A stretch of 64,000 nt of DNA from IMG/VR virus record IMGVR_UViG_3300030041_000022, positions 1 through 64,000 of that record. One strand, given 5' to 3'. The notes beneath the pieces are model-generated. The model searched no databases. It was not told where the DNA came from and saw nothing but the letters and a program-made list of their open reading frames with translations. Below are positions 33,501-40,450 of the stretch, in pieces; within the stretch, counting starts at the first letter, position 1; every line of letters begins with the position of its first letter. The stretch is from a virus. Both the position numbers and the translations under genes were made by a program.

Positions 33501-33911
33501 GGCTCGGATGATGGCGGCACTGATGATGGCTCGGGCGATGCGACCGATGTGTCCCAGTACAACGCCCCGTCCCAGGCCCCGAAGCACAAGAAGCACAAGT
33601 ATTACAACATGGACACCGACTCGGGCGGTGACAACTCGGACACCAGCGACAGCGGCGAGGCCTCCGACGATGACAGTGACCTCGACACCGGGATCAACGG
33701 CGACGTGGCCACGGGGGACATGTACCCCGAGGACGATCTCAACGAGGATGGGGGCGCCGGCTACGGCCGGGGCACCGCCCTGACCCCGTCGATCGAAGGC
33801 CTCGGGGCCTTCTCCGCCTCCAGCCTGGTCAAGCCGGCACTCGCGATCGGCCTGGGCATCATCCTGTGGAAGACCGTCGGTAAGAAGCTCTTCAAGCGGA
33901 AGCGTGCCTGA
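30585..33911 (+). CDS. Giant transglutaminase-like protein with disordered C-terminal half
   Basis: 1108 residues. Residues 80-200 match a transglutaminase-like cysteine protease core: EDCDGQVILEMALLGSIG with C120, then H152 (HYSHVYMYAEV) and D174 (WAADPIM). RDGFMPGFGADM lies near 400. The part around 705-860 has repeated Cys modules ending in ATNAAPDC. A long acidic low-complexity stretch (DDGGSDDGG repeats) follows, then one membrane helix (PALAIGLGIILWKTVG) and KKLFKRKRA. Likely a virion membrane protein, perhaps with proteolytic, cross-linking or cell-wall activity. Confidence 0.75.
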   Translation: MRSATPSLADGDINADYSVLPENGNDAVDATVQKMVEMAAGKWGRESPKIRAAAINIVRGLDPITGERFAPQVASKDYYGMLEQIHNWVRDNIMYVKDVVGQETLSYPEETLFNSRAEDCDGQVILEMALLGSIGLQSYPVIVGMFPGHYSHVYMYAEVPPGRHRNADTTWAADPIMKDWPLGREAPADRVKAKKVYSNLAGFNMPLNGYASSDAAFSPQDELEATQVGTVLATRLTDSGGAGQIVNANRLTQWGDELDDMFNAEATVNPMQAAPASLLYARGPVVARAAREQTSYLSEAPLGGGRNRPGMRRGPLIITVKDKAVGDSVTKPKAPTVNGLMGLADYLGELAPIAKVVGKRMSVNGKRDALHATAAAAHLAKNQAKKATNRVVKLQRDGFMPGFGADMQPDKTLDVAMQIEKLAHQVSAQADQIAQLAAGSSPLRQQALSVDLGAMDYMNEHAAVSDLLDNMQLPNVPTKDMAKLKSVALVNCIQDPDVKQLAVDLAQTDLPTAPGARVKTRLPEGAIVRDQMGKVIQNGGGDDSLAGLGELTRKRRIKRALAEFNESTDTSAIANALRASANGLAGYANEPGLGRSLSQAISGVAKSVVASITVPVKAAVATVVDPIKLAQTVATGGSVKAALTSDVQNVTNPMNQALKQIVTSTQKAPSTPATPATQYEDANGNIISAGLYNSLMLNPSTPESCFDANGSALNTTGCVYAPGTPGATVTQTTGASTLSQFPGGTCFSASGASTGATGCFSPSTGAACWTFTSATTAPTATNAAPDCPMAPVSGYNPQVMGPYASGPGAQCFNVTTGQPTGVPGCTSPSTGVACYAWQGPSAPPVATNAAPDCAGATYNPYAAQQPYYPPGGGASPYDQSTPDGTNYDPNTGESLTSTPDYSNQGPPDDSGFGPDQMGPASYADNSQQDENTVAVSASGGGGFDPSGNSGITAGGQSDSGDDGSDDGGSDDGGSDDGGTDDGSGDATDVSQYNAPSQAPKHKKHKYYNMDTDSGGDNSDTSDSGEASDDDSDLDTGINGDVATGDMYPEDDLNEDGGAGYGRGTALTPSIEGLGAFSASSLVKPALAIGLGIILWKTVGKKLFKRKRA

Positions 33912-33913
33912 TC

Positions 33914-34789
33914 ATGCCCCTCCCCCGCCCCTTCGTCGACAATTCCTATCGGACTGAGAGCGTCGATCTCCAGCCGTTCGGGAACACCGTGTCGATCGAG
34001 ACGGGCTCGGACAACCCGTTCGAAGACGACCAGGGCATCGAGGTCGTAACCCAGCAGAGCGGGGGGATGGCGGGGCCTGATCCACGGATGCGCTCGCGCA
34101 AGACCCTGGTCCGGGGAACACGCGTCACCGCGCATCCCGCCGGTGTGTCCCGTACGTACCACACCCGCAGCCAGGCCAATCGCCAGGGCTTCATGCCCGG
34201 GATGGCGGGGTTCGCCGGTCTGGGTATCGACATGCCGACTGATGACAGCGGTAGCGGCGGCGATGCCACCCCGGCCGATGCCACCGACTTCAACGCCCTG
34301 ACCACCGACCAGGATGCCTCCCTGTTCGCCCAGCCGGCACCCCAGAACCAGAACCTCTTCGCGATGCCTGCGCCGGGCCAGCCGGGCAGCGGCCTGCCCG
34401 CACCGAGCGCCGCAGCCACGCCTGCAGCTGCCCCTGCCGCCGCGCCTGCCGCTCCTGCAGCAGGTGGCGGGGGTGCAAAGGCTGCCAGTGGTGCGGCCAC
34501 CGCCCTCACAGCGTTGACCGCCCTGACCCAGGCTGCCGGCCAGACCGGGACCGCGGTGCTCGCTGCCCAGACCAAGGCGGCCCAGGCGAAAGCAGCCCAG
34601 AGCAAGCTCCCAGCCGCAGCCAGCGCGCTCGGCAAGCAGGTCGAAACCTACTGGCCCTACATCGCTGGCGGTGTGGGCCTGGTGCTGGTGCTCGGCCTCG
34701 TCTTCGGTGGTGGCTCCCGCTCGACCACCGTCATCGCCGCGCCTGCAGCTGCTCCCGCCAAGACCAATCCCCGCAAACGCCGTCGCTGA
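33914..34789 (+). CDS. Virion-type membrane protein, tandem paralogue A
   Basis: 291 residues. The first 100 residues are about 75% identical to the next gene's product (VDLQPFGNTVSIETGSDNPF, GGMAGPDPRMRS, SQANRQGFMPGMAGFAGLG). After that come an Ala/Pro-rich linker, a Gln/Ala/Lys helix, a membrane segment (GGVGLVLVLGLVFGGGSR) and the tail NPRKRRR. Clear product of tandem duplication with divergence after the GFMPGM motif. Confidence 0.7.
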   Translation: MPLPRPFVDNSYRTESVDLQPFGNTVSIETGSDNPFEDDQGIEVVTQQSGGMAGPDPRMRSRKTLVRGTRVTAHPAGVSRTYHTRSQANRQGFMPGMAGFAGLGIDMPTDDSGSGGDATPADATDFNALTTDQDASLFAQPAPQNQNLFAMPAPGQPGSGLPAPSAAATPAAAPAAAPAAPAAGGGGAKAASGAATALTALTALTQAAGQTGTAVLAAQTKAAQAKAAQSKLPAAASALGKQVETYWPYIAGGVGLVLVLGLVFGGGSRSTTVIAAPAAAPAKTNPRKRRR

Positions 34790-34798
34790 GAGATACCC

Positions 34799-35491
34799 AT
34801 GCCACTCCCCAAAGCATTCGTCGATAGCTCCTACCGCACCGAGCCCGTCGATCTGCAGCCCTTCGGCAACACGGTCTCGATCGAGACCGGCTCGGACAAC
34901 CCGTTCGAGGATGACCAGGACGTGGAGATCTTCTCCCAGCAGAGCGGCGGGATGGCCGGGCCCGATCCGCGCATGCGTTCCAAGAAGACCCTGATCAAGG
35001 GCACCAAGGTCACGACCCACCAGGCTGGTGTGGCGCGCACCTACAAGACCCGCAGCCAGGCCAATCGCCAGGGCTTCATGCCCGGGATGGCGGGGTTCGC
35101 CGGTCTGGGTGCTGATCCGGCGCCAGGCCTGGACCAGGACGAGGGCAATCCGCCCGGCTACGTGCCGCCGGCTGGCCAAGCGGCCCCTGCATCCCCTGCT
35201 GCCCCTGCTGCCCCGCCCACCGGCGCCTGGGCCGCCCTGACGAGCCTGTTCTCCGCGGTTCCCGCCGGCGTCACCGCCTATGAGACCGCCAAGAGCAACG
35301 CTCCCAAGCCCCCAGGCATGCCGCCTGCGGGCATGCCCCCGGCCCCCGGCAAGAGCACCAGCATCACCAAGATGCTGCCCTGGATCCTGGGCGGTGTTGG
35401 CGTGCTGGTCGTCGGCGGCCTCCTGGCCGGCCGCAGCAAGCCGGCAACCGTGGTCGCCACCAATCCCCGCCGCCGGCGCCATCGCCGCTAA
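34799..35491 (+). CDS. Virion-type membrane protein, tandem paralogue B
   Basis: 230 residues, starting 9 bp after paralogue A. Same N-terminal domain and GFMPGMAGFAGLG motif, a shorter Pro-rich linker, a membrane helix (ILGGVGVLVVGGLLAGRS) and a basic end NPRRRRHRR. The conserved N-terminal half and the changing linker suggest that the N-terminal domain is the functional head and the helix an anchor. Confidence 0.7.
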   Translation: MPLPKAFVDSSYRTEPVDLQPFGNTVSIETGSDNPFEDDQDVEIFSQQSGGMAGPDPRMRSKKTLIKGTKVTTHQAGVARTYKTRSQANRQGFMPGMAGFAGLGADPAPGLDQDEGNPPGYVPPAGQAAPASPAAPAAPPTGAWAALTSLFSAVPAGVTAYETAKSNAPKPPGMPPAGMPPAPGKSTSITKMLPWILGGVGVLVVGGLLAGRSKPATVVATNPRRRRHRR

Positions 35492-35531
35492 CCCCACCAG
35501 ACCTCTGCCCCTCTCCTGAAGGAACCGACCC

Positions 35532-35993
35532 ATGCAACGTGACATGTCCTACGAGCTCGACTCGGTGTTCTCTGGCCGAGGCGCTGGTGAGCTGGTGCAG
35601 GTCCAGCAGCCCCGCACCCGCATGAGCCGGACTCCCGGCCTGCAGCAGACCACCCGGTCCTCGGTGACCAAGATCAGCGCGCCGCTGGATCACAAGCTGT
35701 CCACGAGCCATCCCCACAACATCACGGCCCACAACACCAAGAGCCTGGCTCATGGTCTCGGCAAGCCGTTGAACGCCCGGTTCTATACCGAGCCGAGCGA
35801 CCTGGCAGGCATCGAGGATCTCGCCTGCGATGATGGGGACATGGGGATGGGGATGGGGGCCTATGATGACGATGACATGCCCTTCGGCGACCTGACCCTC
35901 CCGTTCATTGGCCCGGTCAGCAAGACCGGCGTCGCCATCGCCCTGATCTCCGGCTTCATCGCGTGGAAGCTGTTCAAGCCCAAGCGCGCATGA
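35532..35993 (+). CDS. Virion-type membrane protein, 153 aa
   Basis: CTGAAGGA precedes the ATG. The first 90 residues are polar (VQVQQPRTRMSRTPGLQQTT); an acidic Met/Asp/Gly stretch (DDGDMGMGMGAYDDDDM) follows and the C-terminus is a membrane helix (TGVAIALISGFIAWKLF) ending KPKRA. Same topology as the neighbours but without the GFMPG motif. Confidence 0.65.
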   Translation: MQRDMSYELDSVFSGRGAGELVQVQQPRTRMSRTPGLQQTTRSSVTKISAPLDHKLSTSHPHNITAHNTKSLAHGLGKPLNARFYTEPSDLAGIEDLACDDGDMGMGMGAYDDDDMPFGDLTLPFIGPVSKTGVAIALISGFIAWKLFKPKRA

Positions 35994-36478
35994 AAGCGAT
36001 CCTGGGCATCGGCCGGCTGCTCGCACTGCACCTGGTCGATCCCACCACCGGTCGAACCACCACACGAAAGACCCCTGGCACATGGCTCGGATGGGACACC
36101 ACGACGCGGCAATTCCTGCTCTGCAAGCCCAAGGGGCGCAGCCGGGCACCGTTACCGTCACGCGTCGTGCGGGCACATCGGCGATTCCACGCCCACGATC
36201 CGGCCTCTGGTGGGCGCCTGGTGGAGGTGCCGACACCGATCGGACGGCGCCAGCAGATCGCGCTGATCAAGGCCCTGGACTACTTCGTGCCCAAGCAAGT
36301 GATCAGCCCCGACAAGAATCCGTTCGGGTGGACACACGCCTTTGGGGACACCGGCCACAAGGGCGGAACCTATACCGCGAAGGTGATGCCGGCGCTGGTC
36401 AGGGACTCGCGCGGTAACCTCTTCATCAAGCGGCGGAAGGGTAACATCTTCACCGTCGACACCTGGCTCCGAGGATAG
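35990..36478 (+). CDS. Hypothetical basic protein, 162 aa
   Basis: The ATG at 35990 overlaps the previous stop (ATGA). MKAILGIGRLLALHLVDPTT is followed by basic, beta-rich parts (TRKTPGTWLGWDTTTRQFLL, FGWTHAFGDTGHKGGTYTAK, NIFTVDTWLRG). There is no clear membrane segment. Position inside the virion-gene run suggests a structural or assembly protein. Confidence 0.6.
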   Translation: MKAILGIGRLLALHLVDPTTGRTTTRKTPGTWLGWDTTTRQFLLCKPKGRSRAPLPSRVVRAHRRFHAHDPASGGRLVEVPTPIGRRQQIALIKALDYFVPKQVISPDKNPFGWTHAFGDTGHKGGTYTAKVMPALVRDSRGNLFIKRRKGNIFTVDTWLRG

Positions 36479-36484
36479 AACACC

Positions 36485-37045
36485 ATGGCCGCCCTCCCCT
36501 TCAAACTCAAGATGAACGCCAAGACGCTCGGCATCGGCGCCGGTGCCCTGGTCGGCCTGTTCCTGGTCTACAAGCTCGCCTTCCACAAGAGCAAGAAGGC
36601 GGCCGAGGATACCAGCACCTCCGGTGATGCCGCGGCCCTCGCCCAGATCCAAGCCCAGCTGAACCAGCAGGGCCAGACGCTCGCTGCGGCCACGGCGGCA
36701 CCTGCAGCCCCAGCCTACGGCACCCCCGGATATGGGTTGCCCTACACCCCGGCGTATGCCGCTCCCACCTACGGCACCCCGGGCTATGTGGCCCCCTATG
36801 CGGCCCCGGGCACCACCCAGGCCTCAGGACCTCCTGCTACCCCGCCGGTCGGGGGGTACCAGTGGATCTGGAACGGCGCCGCCTGGACCCAGACCCCGGC
36901 CGCCACCCCGGTCGGGATGCACTGGCAGCAGCTGGGATCGACCTTCCAACTCGCCCCGAACGCTTCGAGCGTGGCCTACATCGATCGCCGGCCGGCGAGC
37001 CCGGCCTCGATCATCCCGACCACGGTGCTCACGCCGCCGAACTAG
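36485..37045 (+). CDS. N-terminally anchored protein with Tyr/Gly/Pro repeats
   Basis: 186 residues. A basic start and a membrane helix (LGIGAGALVGLFLVYKLAF) are followed by HKSKKA, a Gln-rich helix and repeats based on YGTPGYG/YVAPYAAPG. The end has a WIWNGAAWTQTP motif. It is the last gene of the long plus-strand unit and meets the minus-strand gene at 37042 tail to tail with a 4-base overlap. Confidence 0.65.
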   Translation: MAALPFKLKMNAKTLGIGAGALVGLFLVYKLAFHKSKKAAEDTSTSGDAAALAQIQAQLNQQGQTLAAATAAPAAPAYGTPGYGLPYTPAYAAPTYGTPGYVAPYAAPGTTQASGPPATPPVGGYQWIWNGAAWTQTPAATPVGMHWQQLGSTFQLAPNASSVAYIDRRPASPASIIPTTVLTPPN

Positions 37046-37596
37046 CAGATCTCCCGGTAGAGCATGCCGTCGAGCTGGACGCGCACGTCCACGTGGCGGT
37101 CCCTCCAGTCGATGTCGCCGGTGTTGAGGACCAAGCTGAAGTGTTGAACGGGCGGGATATACAGGCTGGGAGTGATACCCAGGTGCTTGAGCCGAATCGG
37201 CGGCAACCCTGGCGCAGCAGCGGCGTCCTTCTCCACGTCGTCATCCCGCTCCATGTTCATGAGCGGCAGGTTGAAATAGAGCTTCTCACCGATCTGAAAG
37301 TAGAAAGACGCCTTCGAGATATCGACGACCTTGGAGAGCGAGATCCGGATCCCGTCGAGGAGAAATCGTTTCGGCCAGGTGAATTGCCCGGCCGTGCGCA
37401 TGTTGGTGTAGGCTTCAGACCGGCCGTTCGGATTATGGAAGAAGCAGATGGTGCTGTGGGCCGCCCACGGCTGGGTGTCATAGATCGAGCGTCGCCCTTT
37501 CTCGAGGCGGACCCCTCCCTTGCGGTGGTCCTTGACATGGACGTACTCAACCGGGACTTCGACGAGCCAGGGGGCCCCCGTCCTTCTCTCCTTCAT
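37042..37596 (-). CDS. REI-box family protein (candidate capsid-type), member 2; possible frameshift at N-terminus
   Basis: From the internal ATG at 37596 the protein has about 184 residues. Family blocks: VEYVHVKDHRKGGVRLEKGR, SIYDTQ, TNMRTAGQFTWPKRFLLDGI, FQIGEKLYFNLPLMNMERDD, IYIPP-type block (SLYIPPVQHFSLVLNTG) and the end VQLDGMLYREI. Closest to member 3. The frame is open to 37770 but no good start exists there. A frame with a strong AAGGAG and ATG at 37648 joins it only across a G5C5 run at 37570-37579, suggesting one missing or extra base. Capsid role is inference. Confidence 0.65.
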   Translation of the reverse strand: MKERRTGAPWLVEVPVEYVHVKDHRKGGVRLEKGRRSIYDTQPWAAHSTICFFHNPNGRSEAYTNMRTAGQFTWPKRFLLDGIRISLSKVVDISKASFYFQIGEKLYFNLPLMNMERDDDVEKDAAAAPGLPPIRLKHLGITPSLYIPPVQHFSLVLNTGDIDWRDRHVDVRVQLDGMLYREIC

Positions 37597-37648
37597 ATAC
37601 CTGGACGATCGAGCCTCTGCCCGGGTCTTCGAAGATCTTTTCAGCCAT
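37547..37648 (-). other. Probable true N-terminus of member 2, out of frame
   Basis: AAGGAG and ATG at 37648 open a 33-codon frame (MAEKIFEDPGRGSIVQVYEG) that stops at 37547. A single-base skip in the GGGGGCCCCC run would fuse it to the main frame at GAPWLVEV. It is either an assembly/sequence error, a +1 frameshift site, or a real frameshift mutation. Confidence 0.4.
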
Positions 37649-37673
37649 GATGAATCTCCTTGTGGTGGTAGAG

Positions 37674-38576
37674 TTACTGGATTTCCCGGTGGATCGTGCC
37701 ATCGAGTTGCACCCGGATCTCGGCCGACTCGAAATGCTTGCCGCCGGTATTGATGGTCAGGCCGAACCATTGGACCGGCGGGATGTAGATCGTCGGGGTG
37801 ATGCCCACGTGCTTCAGACGCATGCGCGGGAGCAGGGGGCCGTACTCGCCATCCTTGATCGGGTCGTCGTCCCGCTCCATGTTCTTGAGCGGCATGGTGA
37901 GGTACCTCTTCTCGCCGATCTGGAGTTCGAAGTGCGCCTCGGAGATGTCGACGAGGTGGGAGAATGAGATGCGCACGCCATCGAGATCGAAACGCTTGGG
38001 CCAGGTGAGCTGACCTGAGGTAGCTAGATTGGTGATTGCCGGCCCCCGATTCGGCCCGCCGCCGGTCTGGAAGAAGACGATCGGGGGTGGATTAGCGATG
38101 TACTCATCGCGGCGTCCCATCGGCACGTTGAACATGGTCCCATGGACCTGGGTGTCGTAGAGCGGCTGGCGACACGATTCCAGGCGGATCGTTCCGTTCT
38201 GAGCATCCTTGTGCTCGGTGAAGCGCGCACCGGGGGATGGTTTCAGGTCATCCAGGCCACGCGAGCCCTGCAAGGCATCATCCAGCTGCTTGGCAAGATC
38301 TGCGTCTGATACGTCCTCGAAGCCGGTCAGGGATTGCCAGTACTCCTCGGTCGAGCGAAAGACCTGGCCTTTCTCCGGCTTGGGGTCCTTGGTCTTCTTC
38401 GGTGGTTTGGTCGCGGCAGGCATGGAGAGATCTCCTGGCATGGGGTTGGTGGTGCGCGTCATGTGACGTTGGAGCACCTCTTGGATGGTGAGCTGGTAGG
38501 ACTCCGAATGTGCTTTGTACCAAGCCAGCACATCGGGATCGATGCGCATGGTGATCGAGGTTTTCTTCTTGGGCAT
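37674..38576 (-). CDS. BrnA-like ribbon-helix-helix domain fused to REI-box protein, member 3
   Basis: The start at 38576 gives 300 residues. Residues 1-43 (KKKTSITMRIDPDVLAWYKA, YQLTIQEVLQRHM) match BrnA-type antitoxin ribbon-helix-helix domains. A Lys/Pro linker follows. Residues 115-300 are the REI-box domain: HKDAQNGTIRLESCRQPLYD, TNLATSGQLTWPKRFDLDGV, ELQIGEKRYLTMPLKNMERD, TIYIPPVQWFGLTINTGG and VQLDGTIHREIQ. An operator-like cluster lies just upstream of the start. The fusion suggests a structural-type protein that can bind DNA or regulate its own gene. Confidence 0.75.
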   Translation of the reverse strand: MPKKKTSITMRIDPDVLAWYKAHSESYQLTIQEVLQRHMTRTTNPMPGDLSMPAATKPPKKTKDPKPEKGQVFRSTEEYWQSLTGFEDVSDADLAKQLDDALQGSRGLDDLKPSPGARFTEHKDAQNGTIRLESCRQPLYDTQVHGTMFNVPMGRRDEYIANPPPIVFFQTGGGPNRGPAITNLATSGQLTWPKRFDLDGVRISFSHLVDISEAHFELQIGEKRYLTMPLKNMERDDDPIKDGEYGPLLPRMRLKHVGITPTIYIPPVQWFGLTINTGGKHFESAEIRVQLDGTIHREIQ

Positions 38577-38580
38577 ACCT

Positions 38581-38628
38581 GTATGTACGTAGATACGTAC
38601 AGACTTGCAAGACCCGAGACGTACATAC
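38581..38628 (-). promoter_or_regulatory. GTAC-repeat operator and possible promoter for the RHH fusion gene
   Basis: GTATGTACGT (38581-38590) is the exact reverse complement of ACGTACATAC (38619-38628). GTACGTA-GA-TACGTAC (38585-38600) is a second perfect dyad. Three GTAC cores thus occur upstream of a gene whose N-terminus is a ribbon-helix-helix domain. On the minus strand TTGCAA stands 17 bp before TACATA, a possible promoter whose transcript would start almost at the ATG. Confidence 0.5.
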
Positions 38629-38751
38629 GAGCTGGGTCTTGGTGCATCGGGCGAAGGGCATAGGCTGGGCCGTGTCGCATGTGGTTGCGCCGCCTCCTCT
38701 GCTGGGGCCGCCCGATCAACAGCATATGTGCAATCGCTTCTGCCGCTCCTG

Positions 38752-39612
38752 ATGAGCGTGACGAGAACCCCGATGCCCATGATGCTGATGTCCAATCCAG
38801 GTCTGCACCTCGCCCTGCTCGGGAACCCGTATCGCGGTCGTTCCCGCAAGCGCCGTCATTCCTGTTCCAACCCTCGTCGTTCACACCGCCGTGCGTCCGC
38901 ACGTCGGCACCGTCGTTCCCACACCCAAAGGAGAAACCCCATGGGATTCGCCAAGCAGTACGTGAGCTCCGTCAAGGCAGCTCCCCGTGAGATCCTCGGG
39001 ATCTTCAAGGGCAAGAACAAGATCAAGAACATCGCCTTCGCGCTCGGTGGCGCCGTCGCCACCTACGCCCTGGGCGGAATCGTCAACACCTCACTCGTGA
39101 CCCCCGGTCTCAACGCCATCCCTGGCGCGGGTCCGGCGCTCAGCGGCCCGATGGCCAAGCGCGTGATCGGTGCGGCAGTGCCCTTCACCCTCGGCTTCGT
39201 CGCCAACAAGTTCATCAAGGGTGACCTCGGCAAGGCCCTGGTGGTTGGTGGGGCTATCGCCTCGCTCGCCGAGGCGATCAGCCCCGGGCTCATCGCCCGC
39301 CTGGTCTACCACACCCCGGCTGTCGGCCCCGTGGCCGTTGCTGCAGCGCCTGCTGCCGCTGTCCAGGGCCCGGTGAACGGTCTGAATGGTCTCGGGGGCT
39401 ACGTTGACGCGCGTGCGTACAACGGCACCGGGGACATGGCCCCGCTCGACGGCTATGTCGACGCCCGCGCCTACAACGGCACCGGCGAAGAGCTGGCCGG
39501 CTATGTCGACGCCCGCGCCTACAACGGCACCGGGGACATGGACGATGACCTGGCTGGCATCGGCAGCGACTACCTGACCGAGAGCACCAAGTACATGGAA
39601 TCCTATCTCTGA
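38752..39612 (+). CDS. Virion-type protein with basic N-terminus and triple GYVDARAYNGTG repeat
   Basis: The ATG at 38752 includes an RRNP-rich basic segment (GNPYRGRSRKRRHSCSNPRR), as in neighbouring genes; an ATG at 38941 with AAAGGAG at 7-nt spacing is an equally good start and would give 223 residues. The body has hydrophobic helices (IAFALGGAVATYALGGIV, ALVVGGAIASLAEAISPGL). The C-terminus carries three copies of GYVDARAYNGTG separated by 3-7 residues, then an acidic end. Membrane-associated structural protein by analogy. Confidence 0.65.
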   Translation: MSVTRTPMPMMLMSNPGLHLALLGNPYRGRSRKRRHSCSNPRRSHRRASARRHRRSHTQRRNPMGFAKQYVSSVKAAPREILGIFKGKNKIKNIAFALGGAVATYALGGIVNTSLVTPGLNAIPGAGPALSGPMAKRVIGAAVPFTLGFVANKFIKGDLGKALVVGGAIASLAEAISPGLIARLVYHTPAVGPVAVAAAPAAAVQGPVNGLNGLGGYVDARAYNGTGDMAPLDGYVDARAYNGTGEELAGYVDARAYNGTGDMDDDLAGIGSDYLTESTKYMESYL

Positions 39613-39810
39613 TTGAGGTAGACCATACGTAGGGGCCGCCCGTGGGCCCCTGCCGCTCTTTCCCAATCTCTTCACCGCCTTCATTCGGTTCGCTGCCCAC
39701 CGGCGCTTTGCATGTGGGACTGACAACGACCCGTATACCCATTCCTGGAACAACGAGGAAGCCCCTCACGTTCCGGGTCCCCTGAATCCCCTCTTGGGGA
39801 GGAGAACACA

Positions 39811-40386
39811 ATGCCCGTCTTCCGCACCGTCAAGGATGCCCGCTCCGGCTCGATCCGGCTCGAAGCCATCCACCAGCCGCTGTATGACAGCGTGCTGCTC
39901 GCCACCACCCTGCAGACGTCCGCAACGCTGTTCTCCCTCGGGAACAACGGTCGCTCGGCGCTCTACACCAACCTCCAGACCGCTGGCCAGCTCAGCTGGC
40001 CGAAGCGCTTCTCGATCCGCGCCCTGCGTCAGGTGCTCGGCTTCAACAGCGCGACCTACGCCAACGTGGCCGCCTTCTGGGCTGCGGCGTTCTACCAGCT
40101 GCAGGTGGGTGAAAAGGTTTATCTCACCATCCCGGCGTTCATCCTCACCGCCGGCGGCGGCCTGAGCCAGCAGACCCTGGTCCCGGCTACCGCCACCACG
40201 GCGGGAACCATCAACTGTGAAACCGGCTGGCCGGACCAGCGGAATATCTACTCGCTGCTGCACTCGATTTATTTGCCGCCCGTGCAGAACTTCTTCCTGG
40301 CACTGACGACCGCTGGCGGGACCCTGACCGCTTCGACGTACTGCCACATCTTCCTGGAAGGTGAGCTGCTCCGCGAAATCCAGTAA
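39811..40386 (+). CDS. REI-box family protein (candidate major capsid-type), member 4
   Basis: 191 residues, shortest and simplest member. GGGGAGGAG precedes the ATG. Blocks: VKDARSGSIRLEAIHQPLYD, TNLQTAGQLSWPKRFSIRAL, QLQVGEKVYLTIPAFILTAG, IYLPPVQNFFLALTTAGG and the end LEGELLREIQ. It has a strong ribosome site, a 198-bp untranslated region before it and its own terminator directly after. These are features expected of a highly expressed gene. It is the best candidate for a major virion protein in the window, though a search is needed to support the fold. Confidence 0.7.
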   Translation: MPVFRTVKDARSGSIRLEAIHQPLYDSVLLATTLQTSATLFSLGNNGRSALYTNLQTAGQLSWPKRFSIRALRQVLGFNSATYANVAAFWAAAFYQLQVGEKVYLTIPAFILTAGGGLSQQTLVPATATTAGTINCETGWPDQRNIYSLLHSIYLPPVQNFFLALTTAGGTLTASTYCHIFLEGELLREIQ

Positions 40387-40411
40387 GCCAAACGGTTTAC
40401 AAGGATTCACG

Positions 40412-40441
40412 AAAAACCCCGGGCTTCGGCTCGGGGTTTTT
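40412..40441. terminator. Bidirectional intrinsic terminator
   Basis: AAAAACCCCG and CGGGGTTTTT form a 10-bp stem; GGCTTCGGCT between them adds a short extension closed by a TTCG loop. The T-run on one strand and A-run on the other make it work for both the plus-strand REI-box gene and the converging minus-strand gene at 40451-40735. Confidence 0.9.
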
Positions 40442-40450
40442 CCTTTTCTC

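Noticed and set aside
33761-35545. Minus-strand frame of 594 codons
   Set aside because: Covers the tandem membrane protein genes on the other strand; repeats inside simply mirror that duplication.
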